From assembly GCA_028292435.1 (NCBI GenBank), contig JAQGMI010000106.1, forward strand, positions 27,554-91,553: a stretch of 64,000 nucleotides of DNA. Reading direction: 5' to 3'. This DNA is from Betaproteobacteria bacterium (GTDB taxonomy: Bacteria; Pseudomonadota; Gammaproteobacteria; Burkholderiales; SG8-41). The notes below the pieces were generated by a model, which had not been told where the DNA came from, made no database searches, and saw only the letters and a program-made list of their open reading frames with translations. This document shows, piece by piece, positions 35,094 to 42,794 of the stretch; the first letter of the stretch is position 1, and each line of letters begins with the position of its first letter. The position numbers and the translations under genes are program-made.

Positions 35094-35297
35094 ATGATCG
35101 ACTTTCTAAAGGAAAACTGGGAAATCGTATTTAGCGGATTGGGAACAGCCGTGATTGCCGCGCTCCTGGCTTATTTCTCGCGGCAGCGCAAAGGAGCAGA
35201 CGCTAAGTCATTGCATCAAGATGCTAAGGCAGGCAAGGGATCGCAGATCGTTCAGGTCGGCGGAGATGCAAACGTCGGAAATTTTAGACAAGACTAG
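35094..35297 (+). CDS. Small membrane protein with C-terminal amyloid-like motif (cassette 2)
   Basis: A 67-residue protein: a short N-terminus, one membrane helix (about 11-29, IVFSGLGTAVIAALLAYFS), a basic cytoplasmic linker (RQRKGADAK), and a C-terminal AKAGKGSQIVQVGGDANVG segment (44-62). That segment is repeated near the N-terminus of the next gene product (9 of 19 positions identical). Its V-Q-V-G tetrad matches the core of RHIM-type amyloid motifs. A CGGAG ribosome-binding site precedes the ATG. No family recognised; an effector role is inference. Confidence 0.65.
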   Translation: MIDFLKENWEIVFSGLGTAVIAALLAYFSRQRKGADAKSLHQDAKAGKGSQIVQVGGDANVGNFRQD

Positions 35298-35317
35298 AAG
35301 AAAAAAGGAGGCAAGAG

Positions 35318-35980
35318 ATGTCTCAGGCAGCAAAGGCGGGTAATAACTGCACCATAATTCAAGCAGGACGGGATGCAATTCTTGCAATCGCAAAGTCACC
35401 GCCGCTGATTCGCCTTGTACGACTGGAGATTATCGATGATGAGAAGCATGGTGGTTTAAGGCAGAGACTTAACATTATTCTCAAGAACAACGGAGATGTT
35501 ACGGCATTTCTTCTTAAAGGATCCTTAATATCAACCGGCAACGAAACTATAAGACTATGCAGCCAGATAGGCATGCAGTTCAGTTTGAGTCAAGCGGATT
35601 GGACCTATGACGTCAATATTGATGCAGATGCTCCTTCCTTTGTCGGGCGACATTCGATTGCCCCGAATGAAGTGGTGAACTTTAATGTCATGGTTGGACG
35701 AAAGTCGGGAGGACATGAATCAACGGTTTATCGATGTTTCCTTCGTTTCGATTTCGATGAAGGCAATGAGCTTCAGACAGATTCTTTTCATTTAGTCATC
35801 TCAGGGCCTGTTGTATGGCGGGGTGGCTTCCAAGCCCGAGGGCCGTCACCAGAACAATGGGGAAGCTGTCAGGCAGACAACATTCGCAGGTTGGATAGTA
35901 TAGGCTACGACTATCGAACACAGATCCAGACTGACTCGCGCCAGTATGTTGAGGCGGTAGCACCCGGCATCTTCGAGTGA
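35318..35980 (+). CDS. Unknown protein with N-terminal amyloid-like motif (cassette 2)
   Basis: A 220-residue protein with a strong GGAGG ribosome-binding site 20 nt after the previous gene. Residues 5-23 (AKAGNNCTIIQAGRDAILA) repeat the C-terminal motif of the 67-residue protein. The rest (about 28-220) is predicted beta-rich, with NIILKNNGDVTAFLLKGSLI and APNEVVNFNVMVG resembling an immunoglobulin-like or C2-like sandwich; no catalytic motif is seen. No signal peptide. Not a family I recognise. The gene ends 27 nt before the second attC-like site. Confidence 0.65.
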   Translation: MSQAAKAGNNCTIIQAGRDAILAIAKSPPLIRLVRLEIIDDEKHGGLRQRLNIILKNNGDVTAFLLKGSLISTGNETIRLCSQIGMQFSLSQADWTYDVNIDADAPSFVGRHSIAPNEVVNFNVMVGRKSGGHESTVYRCFLRFDFDEGNELQTDSFHLVISGPVVWRGGFQARGPSPEQWGSCQADNIRRLDSIGYDYRTQIQTDSRQYVEAVAPGIFE

Positions 35981-36007
35981 GCATAATCGTTTACGTCGCC
36001 GAGTCAT

Positions 36008-36090
36008 ATCTAACAAACGCTGTGAGGGGGGACGCTCTGACACTAGGCTTCCCCTTGCTATCTCCGCGCCCCTCAAGCTTCACGGTAGAG
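36008..36090 (+). other. Degenerate attC-like site
   Basis: The left end ATCTAAC fits RYYYAAC. The right end GGTAGAG differs from its expected partner GTTAGAT at two positions. Inner arms also pair: GCTGTGAGGGG on the left with CCCCTCAAGC on the right, one base bulged, like the L boxes with their extrahelical base. This looks like a decayed or inactivated cassette end. Confidence 0.45.
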
Positions 36091-36247
36091 CGATTCGGCA
36101 CATGTATCGTCCCAAACTTGAAGTTGCGTCGTGGATATGGCCAATCCCGTATAAACGCCCATTGATGCGGCGCCCAATCATTGATCCGATGGTGTGTCGA
36201 TTCGTCGAAGGTCTAATAACAATTCTCTTAGCCGAAAAGGAATCGTC

Positions 36248-37009
36248 GTGTATCTCACTTTCGTTCGATCGATCACTTGCCTCTTATTCGGCGCAACTGC
36301 GCTCTCAACTGCCGTGATCGCCGCCGAAATCAAAGTGTCTTCCACGCCGGCGGCGACCGCTGCTCTACGTGCGGCGGTGCCTGAATTTGAGCGTGCCACC
36401 GGACATAAGGTGTTAATTGATTTTTTGAACATCGCGGGAACTCGCAGCCGCATCATGGCTGGCGAGCCGTTCGACATTGCGATTGTGAGTCCGAAGGCGG
36501 TCGCTGAACTGCAGCAGCAAGGCAAGCTTGCGCCTGATGTGTCGCTCAACATGGGACGCACCGGGCTTGCGCTGGTCGGACATAAAGGACTGCCAAAGCC
36601 CGATATCAGCTCGGTCGAGTCGTTCAAGCGCACGCTGCTCAATGCGAAGCTGGTCGCTTACTCAGCCACAGGCGAAAGCGGCATCGGCTTTCTCAAGGTG
36701 CTCGAGAAAATGGGCATTGCGGCCGAGATGAAACCGCGCATACGCTCGAGCAGCAACATGGCGTCGGTCGTGGAATCCGGCGAGGCCGAACTGGGCAACA
36801 CCGGCATTGGGGCGGGACTGACTTACACGCAGCTGGAGTTCATCGGGCCGCTGCCGGCGGAGGTGCAGGAGTACGTGTACATCGCAGCGGGAGTGACTTC
36901 GAATGCGAAATCGGCTGAGGCGGCACGCGCGCTGCTGCGATATCTCGCCGATCCGGCGGTCGTCCGGGTCATGAGCGCGAAGGGCCTCGAGCCGCCGGCG
37001 GCGAAATAG
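36248..37009 (+). CDS. ModA-like periplasmic substrate-binding protein
   Basis: The start is set at a GTG (36248) 6 nt after AAAGGA, giving a signal peptide YLTFVRSITCLLFGATALST...AA. The 253-residue protein belongs to the molybdate-binding/extracellular binding protein class: STPAATAALRAAVPEFERATGHKV, AGTRSRIMAGEPFDIAIVSP, YSATGESGIGFLKVLEKMGI and GEAELGNTGI. No ModB/ModC transporter genes are nearby, so it is an orphan. A molybdate ligand is not assured. Confidence 0.8.
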   Translation: MYLTFVRSITCLLFGATALSTAVIAAEIKVSSTPAATAALRAAVPEFERATGHKVLIDFLNIAGTRSRIMAGEPFDIAIVSPKAVAELQQQGKLAPDVSLNMGRTGLALVGHKGLPKPDISSVESFKRTLLNAKLVAYSATGESGIGFLKVLEKMGIAAEMKPRIRSSSNMASVVESGEAELGNTGIGAGLTYTQLEFIGPLPAEVQEYVYIAAGVTSNAKSAEAARALLRYLADPAVVRVMSAKGLEPPAAK

Positions 37010-37022
37010 ATTCCTTCGCTGA

Positions 37023-37616
37023 ATGCTCGAAATGAACGCTTCGCCGAAATTCGATTTCGCCTTGTTCCGCTTGATGCTGGCGCTCGGCTTGTTTTGCGCG
37101 ATCGTCGGCGGCTCGATGCTATGGTTCACCGGAGCGTTGGCCGGCTGGAGCAACCCTCAGCGGGAATGGGTGGCCATCGAAGGTCATCTTCTCGAAGCCG
37201 GAATCCGTCTCGCCCCGGCAACGCCTGACAAATTCGAAATGATCGCGCGCTATGAATACAAACTGGATGGGCGCATCTATCACGGCAGCAAAATTGCCGG
37301 CGTTCACGCGAGCAAGTCGGCGGCGGATGTGCGGGCGCTGATCGTGCCGCTTGCGCCCGAAGCGGCGGAATTCAGTTTGCAGGATCTAAGTGAACTCAAT
37401 CCGCAGCGCAGCTGGAGCGTTGCTTACCGTCCAGTGACGGTGCATTACAGCCCGGAGGATCCGGCGCACGCCGAACTTGTGCTGGAGCGGACGGCTGCGG
37501 GCGCGTCAATCCTCGATTGGGCGGTACGCATATTCGGGGCAATGTTCTTGTTCACGGCGGCGGCGTTGTTCATCGGCTCAGTGCCTGTTTCGCGGCGAGC
37601 CGCAGCGCCGCTGTAA
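37023..37616 (+). CDS. DUF3592-type membrane protein
   Basis: A 197-residue protein with a membrane helix near residues 16-38 and another near 164-186. They bracket an extracytoplasmic beta-rich region (REWVAIEGHLLEAGIRL, YEYKLDGRIYHGSKI, YRPVTVHYSPEDPAHAELVL) typical of DUF3592. Function unknown. It follows the ModA-like gene by 13 nt and may share its transcript. The ATG at 37032 is an alternative start. Confidence 0.75.
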   Translation: MLEMNASPKFDFALFRLMLALGLFCAIVGGSMLWFTGALAGWSNPQREWVAIEGHLLEAGIRLAPATPDKFEMIARYEYKLDGRIYHGSKIAGVHASKSAADVRALIVPLAPEAAEFSLQDLSELNPQRSWSVAYRPVTVHYSPEDPAHAELVLERTAAGASILDWAVRIFGAMFLFTAAALFIGSVPVSRRAAAPL

Positions 37617-37707
37617 TAACGCGCCTGGCTTGTCCGGTCTCGAACGGTAACAAGGAGAAAACAGGCGGATAATTGGCATTCTGCTTGGTTGGAATAATTA
37701 AATCGCA

Positions 37708-38349
37708 ATGTATATCCCGAAGCACTTCGAAGAGCCGGATCTCGGCGTTTTACACGCACTGATCAAAGAGCACCCGTTCGGCGCGTGGGTGACGACCGTC
37801 GATGGCGCGCTCGAAGCCAACCACATTCCGTTCCTGATTGATCCGGCGAAAGGGAAGTTTGGTACGCTGGTCGGACATGTCGCGCGCGGCAATCCAATCT
37901 GGAAGTCGTTTTCGACGACGGCGGAAAGCCTGGTGATTTTTCAAGGGCCGCAGTGCTACATCACGCCTTCGTGGTACCAGACCAAGCAGGAGACCGGCAA
38001 GGTCGTGCCGACGTGGAATTACGCGCTCGTTCATGCTTATGGCACGCCGCGCGCCATCGAAGACAAGGACTGGCTGCGTGGGCTTGTCACAGCGCTGACG
38101 GACAGTCAGGAATCGAAACGCGCTGCGCCGTGGGCTGTCACTGACGCGCCGGCCGACTATGTCGACGCCATGCTCAAAGCAATCGTCGGGATTGAAATTC
38201 CGCTCGCCAACATCGTCGGCAAATGGAAAACAAGCCAGAACCGAACGCTGCCTGACAAGCGGGGGACAATCGCCGGACTTACCGGACGCGGCGATGAGAA
38301 TTCGAATGCGATGGCCGCGCTCGTGCAGCGGCATTCGACCGACGCCTGA
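37708..38349 (+). CDS. PaiB-type FMN-binding protein
   Basis: A 213-residue split-barrel protein matching the PaiB family ('FMN-binding negative transcriptional regulator'): MYIPKHFEEPDLGVLHALI, FGAWVTTVDGALEANHIPFLID, GTLVGHVARGNPIWKSF, YITPSWYQTKQETGKVVPTWNY and KWKTSQNR. In Bacillus PaiB affects sporulation and protease genes, but the molecular role in proteobacteria is unclear. It stands alone in a 91-bp spacer setting and is convergent with the amidase gene. Confidence 0.88.
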   Translation: MYIPKHFEEPDLGVLHALIKEHPFGAWVTTVDGALEANHIPFLIDPAKGKFGTLVGHVARGNPIWKSFSTTAESLVIFQGPQCYITPSWYQTKQETGKVVPTWNYALVHAYGTPRAIEDKDWLRGLVTALTDSQESKRAAPWAVTDAPADYVDAMLKAIVGIEIPLANIVGKWKTSQNRTLPDKRGTIAGLTGRGDENSNAMAALVQRHSTDA

Positions 38350-38363
38350 CCGCGCCGGATCGA

Positions 38364-39725
38364 TCAATCGCCGCTAAGCGCTTTCATTACCCAGCTTGCC
38401 GTTGCGCAAAGGTTGCCGTCCTGGTGATCGAGACCGAGCAACTGCAATCCGAACGGCAAGCCATCTGCGTGCATGACGGGTAAGGAGAATGCCGGAAAGC
38501 CGAGCCAGGAGCCGGGCACGATGAACGTGCGGCTGCCGCTGAATTCGAAGCCAGTGATGGCGGGACCCGACGAGGCGAGCGTTACGTAGGCGTCTGCACC
38601 GACGGCCGTTGCGAGTTCACGGCAGCGCGCGCGGATCGCACGTCGCTTTTCAAGCACTGCGAGGTAATCGGCGGGTGACATCTTGCGCGCGCGATCGATG
38701 AGACCGTGGATGCGCTTGCCGATCTTGTCGCCATAACGCGCGAGGTAGTCCTGGAACGGCCATTTCATTTCATAGGCGACGATATCGAGCGCCGTATCGA
38801 CATCGCGCTCGATTGCGGCTTCGAACTCGGCGACGCGCGGATCGTTGTCTTTGCTCACGATTTCGACCCCGGCTTTGGACAACGCTGCAATCGCGTCTTC
38901 AAACGTTTCACTGGTATTGGTATCGATCTCGGTCCAGCCGCGCGTATACAGGCGGATCAATTTCTGCGGCTGTACCGCCAGTGGCAGATTTTCACCGGCG
39001 CCGTTCATGAAACCGTAGCCCGGGCTCCCGATGCCGAGCGAAATCTGCGACGCGACACGCCACACATCTTCGAGTGTTGCCCCGATGACGCCCAAATGAT
39101 CTTTGGTTGCGGAGAGCGGATGCACACCCGCGAGGTTCAGTGCGCCGATCGTCGGCTTGAATCCGACTGCGCCGCAGTACGAAGCAGGGCGCAGCGTCGA
39201 GCCCTGCGTCTGCGTGCCGAGCCCGACCGGCATCATGCCGGCGCCGACGGCTGCCGCCGTGCCGCTCGATGAGCCGCCGGGCGTGCGCGCGGCGTCGAAC
39301 GGGTTGGTCGTCGGCCCGGAAAATCCGATGGCGAATTCGGTCGTGACGGTTTTGCCGAAAATTACGGCGCCGCCTTCGCGCAGCGCCTGTACGCACGCCG
39401 CGTCCTGTCCCGACTGCCAGCCTTTGAACGCCGGCGAGTTCATCTGCGTTGGCATATCTTTGGTCGCGATGATGTCCTTGATGCCGACCGGACACCCGTC
39501 CACCATCGACAGCGGCTTGCCTGCTTTGTAGCGTTTGGTCGATTCGTCCGCTGCCTTGCGCGCGGCTTTGCGATCGAGCGTGACGAACGCCTTCACGCGC
39601 GCCTCGTACTGGTTGACGTTGGCGATGCATTGCTCGAGGAAATCACGCGGGGTTTGCCGGCCCGTCTTGAAATCAGCGACTGCGTCGGCGAACGAGACGA
39701 TATAGGGATTGCGCCATGCTTTCAT
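38364..39725 (-). CDS. Amidase signature (AS) family enzyme
   Basis: A 453-residue AS hydrolase with the Ser-cisSer-Lys set: Lys83 in CPVGIKDIIATKD, the TPGGSSSGTAAAVGAG glycine/serine loop (Ser152-154) and nucleophile Ser176 in GTQTQGSTLRPAS. The consensus GTDTGGSIR is slightly altered (QTQGST). It hydrolyses an amide of unknown identity in the cytoplasm. It is divergent from a Bug gene, a common pairing that hints at uptake and hydrolysis of the same amide (inference). Confidence 0.92.
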   Translation of the reverse strand: MKAWRNPYIVSFADAVADFKTGRQTPRDFLEQCIANVNQYEARVKAFVTLDRKAARKAADESTKRYKAGKPLSMVDGCPVGIKDIIATKDMPTQMNSPAFKGWQSGQDAACVQALREGGAVIFGKTVTTEFAIGFSGPTTNPFDAARTPGGSSSGTAAAVGAGMMPVGLGTQTQGSTLRPASYCGAVGFKPTIGALNLAGVHPLSATKDHLGVIGATLEDVWRVASQISLGIGSPGYGFMNGAGENLPLAVQPQKLIRLYTRGWTEIDTNTSETFEDAIAALSKAGVEIVSKDNDPRVAEFEAAIERDVDTALDIVAYEMKWPFQDYLARYGDKIGKRIHGLIDRARKMSPADYLAVLEKRRAIRARCRELATAVGADAYVTLASSGPAITGFEFSGSRTFIVPGSWLGFPAFSLPVMHADGLPFGLQLLGLDHQDGNLCATASWVMKALSGD

Positions 39726-39786
39726 TCGTGTAACCTCGATGTCGGAATTGCGCGCCGCACGGTGTGGAAGGGGGGCGAATGCCGGT

Positions 39787-39795
39787 TGTTATAAT
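39787..39795 (+). promoter_or_regulatory. Extended -10 promoter upstream of a Bug gene
   Basis: TGTTATAAT is a perfect extended -10 element (TGnTATAAT) 37 nt before the ATG at 39833, in the 107-bp gap between divergent amidase and Bug genes. No good -35 hexamer sits 17 nt upstream, which fits extended -10 promoters. Confidence 0.45.
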
Positions 39796-39832
39796 CAGAA
39801 GAATTCGCGATTTTACGTTAAAGGGTCCACGC

Positions 39833-40795
39833 ATGAAACTCGGCACGCTGATGGTTGTGGCCGCACTGACCGGTGCGAGCGCAGTATCGCTCGCGCAGGA
39901 ATTTCCAGCGCGGCCGATTCGCCTGATCCTCGGTTTTGCGCCGGGCGGCAGTACCGACCTCGTCGCGCGCGTGGTTGCCCAGAAAATGTCCGAGTCGTGG
40001 GGACAGCAGGTCATTGTCGATAACCGTCCCGGCGCCAACGGCATGATAGGCGCCGATCTCGTTGCGAAAGCAAATCCCGATGGATACAGCGTGCTTTTAT
40101 CGAGCATCGGACCGATGGCGATCAACGCAAGCCTGTACAAGATGCCGTACGACATCGTCGCCGATTTCGCACCCATCACGTACACCGGCAATGTGACGAA
40201 CCTGCTCGTCGTGCATCCGAGCGTCGCCGCAACCAATGTAAAAGAACTGATCGCGCTGGCGAAAGCGCAGCCGGGCAAGCTGACGTTCGGCTCGAGCGGC
40301 ACCGGCGGCGCGCCGCATATGGCAGTCGAGCTCTTCAAAATACTCGCGAAGGTCAACGTCGTGCACGTTCCCTATAAAGGCGGCGGACCGGCGATGGCTG
40401 ATCTTGTCGGCGGCCAAATCAGCGGCAGTTTTGCCAGCATGCCCTCGGCAATTCCTTTCGTGCGCGGCGGCAAGCTGCGCGCACTTGCGGTGACTGCACC
40501 AAAACGTTCATCTGCCGAACCGCAGGTGCCGACGATTTCCGAAGCGGGCATTCCCGGGTTTTCGGTCCTCGACTGGCAGGGCCTGTTCACGACGGCCAAA
40601 ACACCGCCTGCCGTCGTCGATAAACTGAACAAGGAAGTTGTGCGAATACTCGCGTTGCCCGACGTCATCGACAAGCTTGCCGTTGCCGGGGTCGAAATTC
40701 AAACCAGCACGCCGAAAGAGTGGGGCGACTTCGTCAAATCGGAGATCGCCAAGTGGGCGAAGGTCGTCAAGGATGCCGGCCTGAAAGTGGAATAG
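39833..40795 (+). CDS. Bug-family solute-binding protein (first of three in tandem)
   Basis: A 320-residue protein with signal peptide MKLGTLMVVAALTGASAVSLAQ. Core: FPARPIRLILGFAPGGSTD, VIVDNRPGANGM, NPDGYSVLLSSIGPMAI and FGSSGTGGAPHM. It opens a run of three Bug genes and an asparaginase homologue. The 45-nt gap to the next Bug gene contains that gene's own ribosome-binding site. It is the copy divergent from the amidase. Confidence 0.92.
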   Translation: MKLGTLMVVAALTGASAVSLAQEFPARPIRLILGFAPGGSTDLVARVVAQKMSESWGQQVIVDNRPGANGMIGADLVAKANPDGYSVLLSSIGPMAINASLYKMPYDIVADFAPITYTGNVTNLLVVHPSVAATNVKELIALAKAQPGKLTFGSSGTGGAPHMAVELFKILAKVNVVHVPYKGGGPAMADLVGGQISGSFASMPSAIPFVRGGKLRALAVTAPKRSSAEPQVPTISEAGIPGFSVLDWQGLFTTAKTPPAVVDKLNKEVVRILALPDVIDKLAVAGVEIQTSTPKEWGDFVKSEIAKWAKVVKDAGLKVE

Positions 40796-40840
40796 CAGAA
40801 TAAAAAGTTCGACCGGGCAAACAAACGTACGAGGAACAGA

Positions 40841-41824
40841 ATGCAAAAAAAGAACAATGCGGTGGATATCGCCATCGCCACGATCATCATGACAGCCGCC
40901 GGTGCAGTCGCCGCCGCGCCAGCCAATTATCCCAACAAGCCGGTTCGATTTATCGCGGCGAATTCGGCCGGCGGCGGTCTCGACATCGTGGCGCGCGCGA
41001 TTTCACCGAAGCTTGCGGCGGTGTTTGGCTATCAAGTCGTGGTCGACAACCGCGCGGGCGCGGCTGGTAGTCTCGCTTCGGAAATCACGGCGCACGCGCC
41101 GCCTGACGGTCACACCATCATGGTCGGGTCGCTTGGCGGGCTCGCCGTGAACACCAATCTATACAAGGGCCTTAATTATCATCCGCTCAAAGATCTAGCG
41201 CCGATCGGCTGGGCAACATCGCAAAGCAATGTACTGGTGCTCAATCCATCGGTGCCGGCAAAAACCGTGCAGGAGCTCATTGCGCTCGCGCGTTCGCAGC
41301 CCGGCAAGTTGACGTACGGTTCGTCGGGTGCCGGAAACGCAGGTCACCTCGCCGCCGAGCTCTTTAAATCGATGACAAAAACCGACATGGTGCACGTGCC
41401 GTACAAAGGCGGTGCGCCGGCGATGATCGATTTGATTGCCGGCCAAGTGCAGCTTGTATTTTCGTCAGCGCCTACAGCAGTGCCGCAGGTCAAGTCCGGC
41501 AAGGTGCGCGCAATTGCTGTAACAACGCTCAAGCGCTCGACGGTTTTGCCGGAACTGCCGACGCTGGCGGAATCGGGCCTGCCGGGCTATGAAGCGGACA
41601 ATTGGTACGGATGCGTGACGACGGCCGGCACGCCGCGCGCCATCATCGATTATCTTAACGTCGAAATTAACCGGGCGTTGCTGACACCCGAGGTAAAGCA
41701 GATTCTGTTCAATTCGGGGCTTGAAGTTCGCACCAGTACCCCGGCGGAATTTGGCGCCTATCAGAAATCCGAATTCGACAAATGGGCGAAGGTCATCAAG
41801 GACGCCGGCATTTCCGCGAACTGA
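40841..41824 (+). CDS. Bug-family solute-binding protein (second in tandem)
   Basis: A 327-residue protein starting behind ACGAGGAAC. The leader MQKKNNAVDIAIATIIMTAA...VAAAP is a long n-region signal peptide. Core: YPNKPVRFIAANSAGGGLD, VVVDNRAGAAGS, PPDGHTIMVGS and YGSSGAGNAGHL. Here the usual PF-PGG loop is replaced by ANSAGG, which lies at the ligand cleft. Its TGA overlaps the next ATG by one base. Confidence 0.92.
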   Translation: MQKKNNAVDIAIATIIMTAAGAVAAAPANYPNKPVRFIAANSAGGGLDIVARAISPKLAAVFGYQVVVDNRAGAAGSLASEITAHAPPDGHTIMVGSLGGLAVNTNLYKGLNYHPLKDLAPIGWATSQSNVLVLNPSVPAKTVQELIALARSQPGKLTYGSSGAGNAGHLAAELFKSMTKTDMVHVPYKGGAPAMIDLIAGQVQLVFSSAPTAVPQVKSGKVRAIAVTTLKRSTVLPELPTLAESGLPGYEADNWYGCVTTAGTPRAIIDYLNVEINRALLTPEVKQILFNSGLEVRTSTPAEFGAYQKSEFDKWAKVIKDAGISAN

Positions 41825-42792
41825 TGCCGAAACGAGCAGCCGCCTGTTTCGCCACCGCGGCCCTGTTTGCGTTGCCGGTCGGCCCTGCGCTTGCAGCGTA
41901 TCCGGACAAGCCGGTGCGCATGGTGGTGCCGTTTCCGCCGGGCGGCGGCACGGACGTCGTCGCGCGCGCGATTGCGCTGAAGCTCACGGAACAATGGGGC
42001 CAGGCTGTCGTCGTCGACAACCGGCCGGGCGCGGCCTCGATGATCGGCACGGAAACCCTCGCGCGCGCGGTGCCCGACGGTTACACGCTCGGTTTCGTAT
42101 CGATGACGCACACGATCAATCCGAGCATCTACCGCAAGCTGCCCTATGATCCCATCGCCGATTTCGCGCCGATCGTCCTGACCGCGACCGCGCCCAATGT
42201 ACTCGTCGTGCACCCGCAGGTCGGCGCCAAAACCATTGCCGAACTCGTGCAAATTGCGAAAGCGCGGCCCGGCAAGCTCAATTTTCCTTCGTCCGGCAAC
42301 GGCGGCGTTTCGCATCTGTCGATGGAAATGTTTCGCTACGCGGCAGGTATCGACGTCATCCACGTGCCGTATCGCGGCGCCGGTCCCGCCTTGACGGCGC
42401 TGCTCGCCGGCGAGATGCAACTCATGATGGCGACCACGCCGGTTGCGCTGCCGCAGATGAAAGCAGGCCGCCTGCTTACGCTGGCGACGACGGGTCTCAA
42501 GCGCTCGCCGCTCGCGCCGGAACTGCCGACCGTCGCGGAATCGGGATATCCGGGCTTCGAGGCCGATACGTGGTACGGCATGCTCGGACCGGCGAAGCTT
42601 CCGCCTGCGCTGGTGACGCAAGTCAATCTCGCCACGATGAAAATGTTGACGCAGGCCGATTTCAAAGAGCGACTGGGGCACGAGGGCGCACAGCCGGCCG
42701 GCGGCACGGCGGACCAGTTCGCCGTCTACATCAAGTCGGAACTCCAGAAATGGGCGAAAATCGTGCGCACGGCGAACGTGCGCGTCGAATAA
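41824..42792 (+). CDS. Bug-family solute-binding protein (third in tandem)
   Basis: A 322-residue protein whose start MPKRAAACFATAALFALPVG overlaps the preceding stop (TGATG), so it is translated by coupling. Core: YPDKPVRMVVPFPPGGGTD, VVVDNRPGAASM, VPDGYTLGFVSMTHTI and FPSSGNGGVSHL. It is followed 2 nt later by the asparaginase homologue. This makes it the best candidate binding protein for that enzyme's substrate (inference). Confidence 0.92.
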   Translation: MPKRAAACFATAALFALPVGPALAAYPDKPVRMVVPFPPGGGTDVVARAIALKLTEQWGQAVVVDNRPGAASMIGTETLARAVPDGYTLGFVSMTHTINPSIYRKLPYDPIADFAPIVLTATAPNVLVVHPQVGAKTIAELVQIAKARPGKLNFPSSGNGGVSHLSMEMFRYAAGIDVIHVPYRGAGPALTALLAGEMQLMMATTPVALPQMKAGRLLTLATTGLKRSPLAPELPTVAESGYPGFEADTWYGMLGPAKLPPALVTQVNLATMKMLTQADFKERLGHEGAQPAGGTADQFAVYIKSELQKWAKIVRTANVRVE

Positions 42793-42794
42793 GC

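Larger units (their letters stand above)
34199..36090 (+). mobile_element. Two-gene-cassette integron-like island without integrase (CALIN type)
   Basis: The segment is more A+T-rich than its flanks. It is bounded by a simple recombination site (34199-34214), divided by an attC-like site (34890-34964) and closed by a degenerate attC (36008-36090). All genes point the same way, and each run ends a few bases to 30 bases before an attC, as in gene cassettes. No integrase gene is seen in the window. Cassette 1 is about 750 bp (34209-34958) and cassette 2 about 1.13 kb. Confidence 0.65.

Noticed and set aside
36210..36224. GTCTAATAACAATTC, resembling the start of an attC
   Set aside because: No matching right end with GTTRRRY lies within 150 bp; the resemblance is to a short A+T-rich string only.
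36102..36317. A 71-codon frame between the second attC-like site and the ModA-like gene
   Set aside because: It runs into the signal peptide of the ModA-like gene in another frame, lacks a ribosome-binding site and has no family features.
39787..39832. Searched for a riboswitch or leader peptide ahead of the Bug gene
   Set aside because: The 5' leader is only about 30 nt after the extended -10, too short for a known riboswitch.
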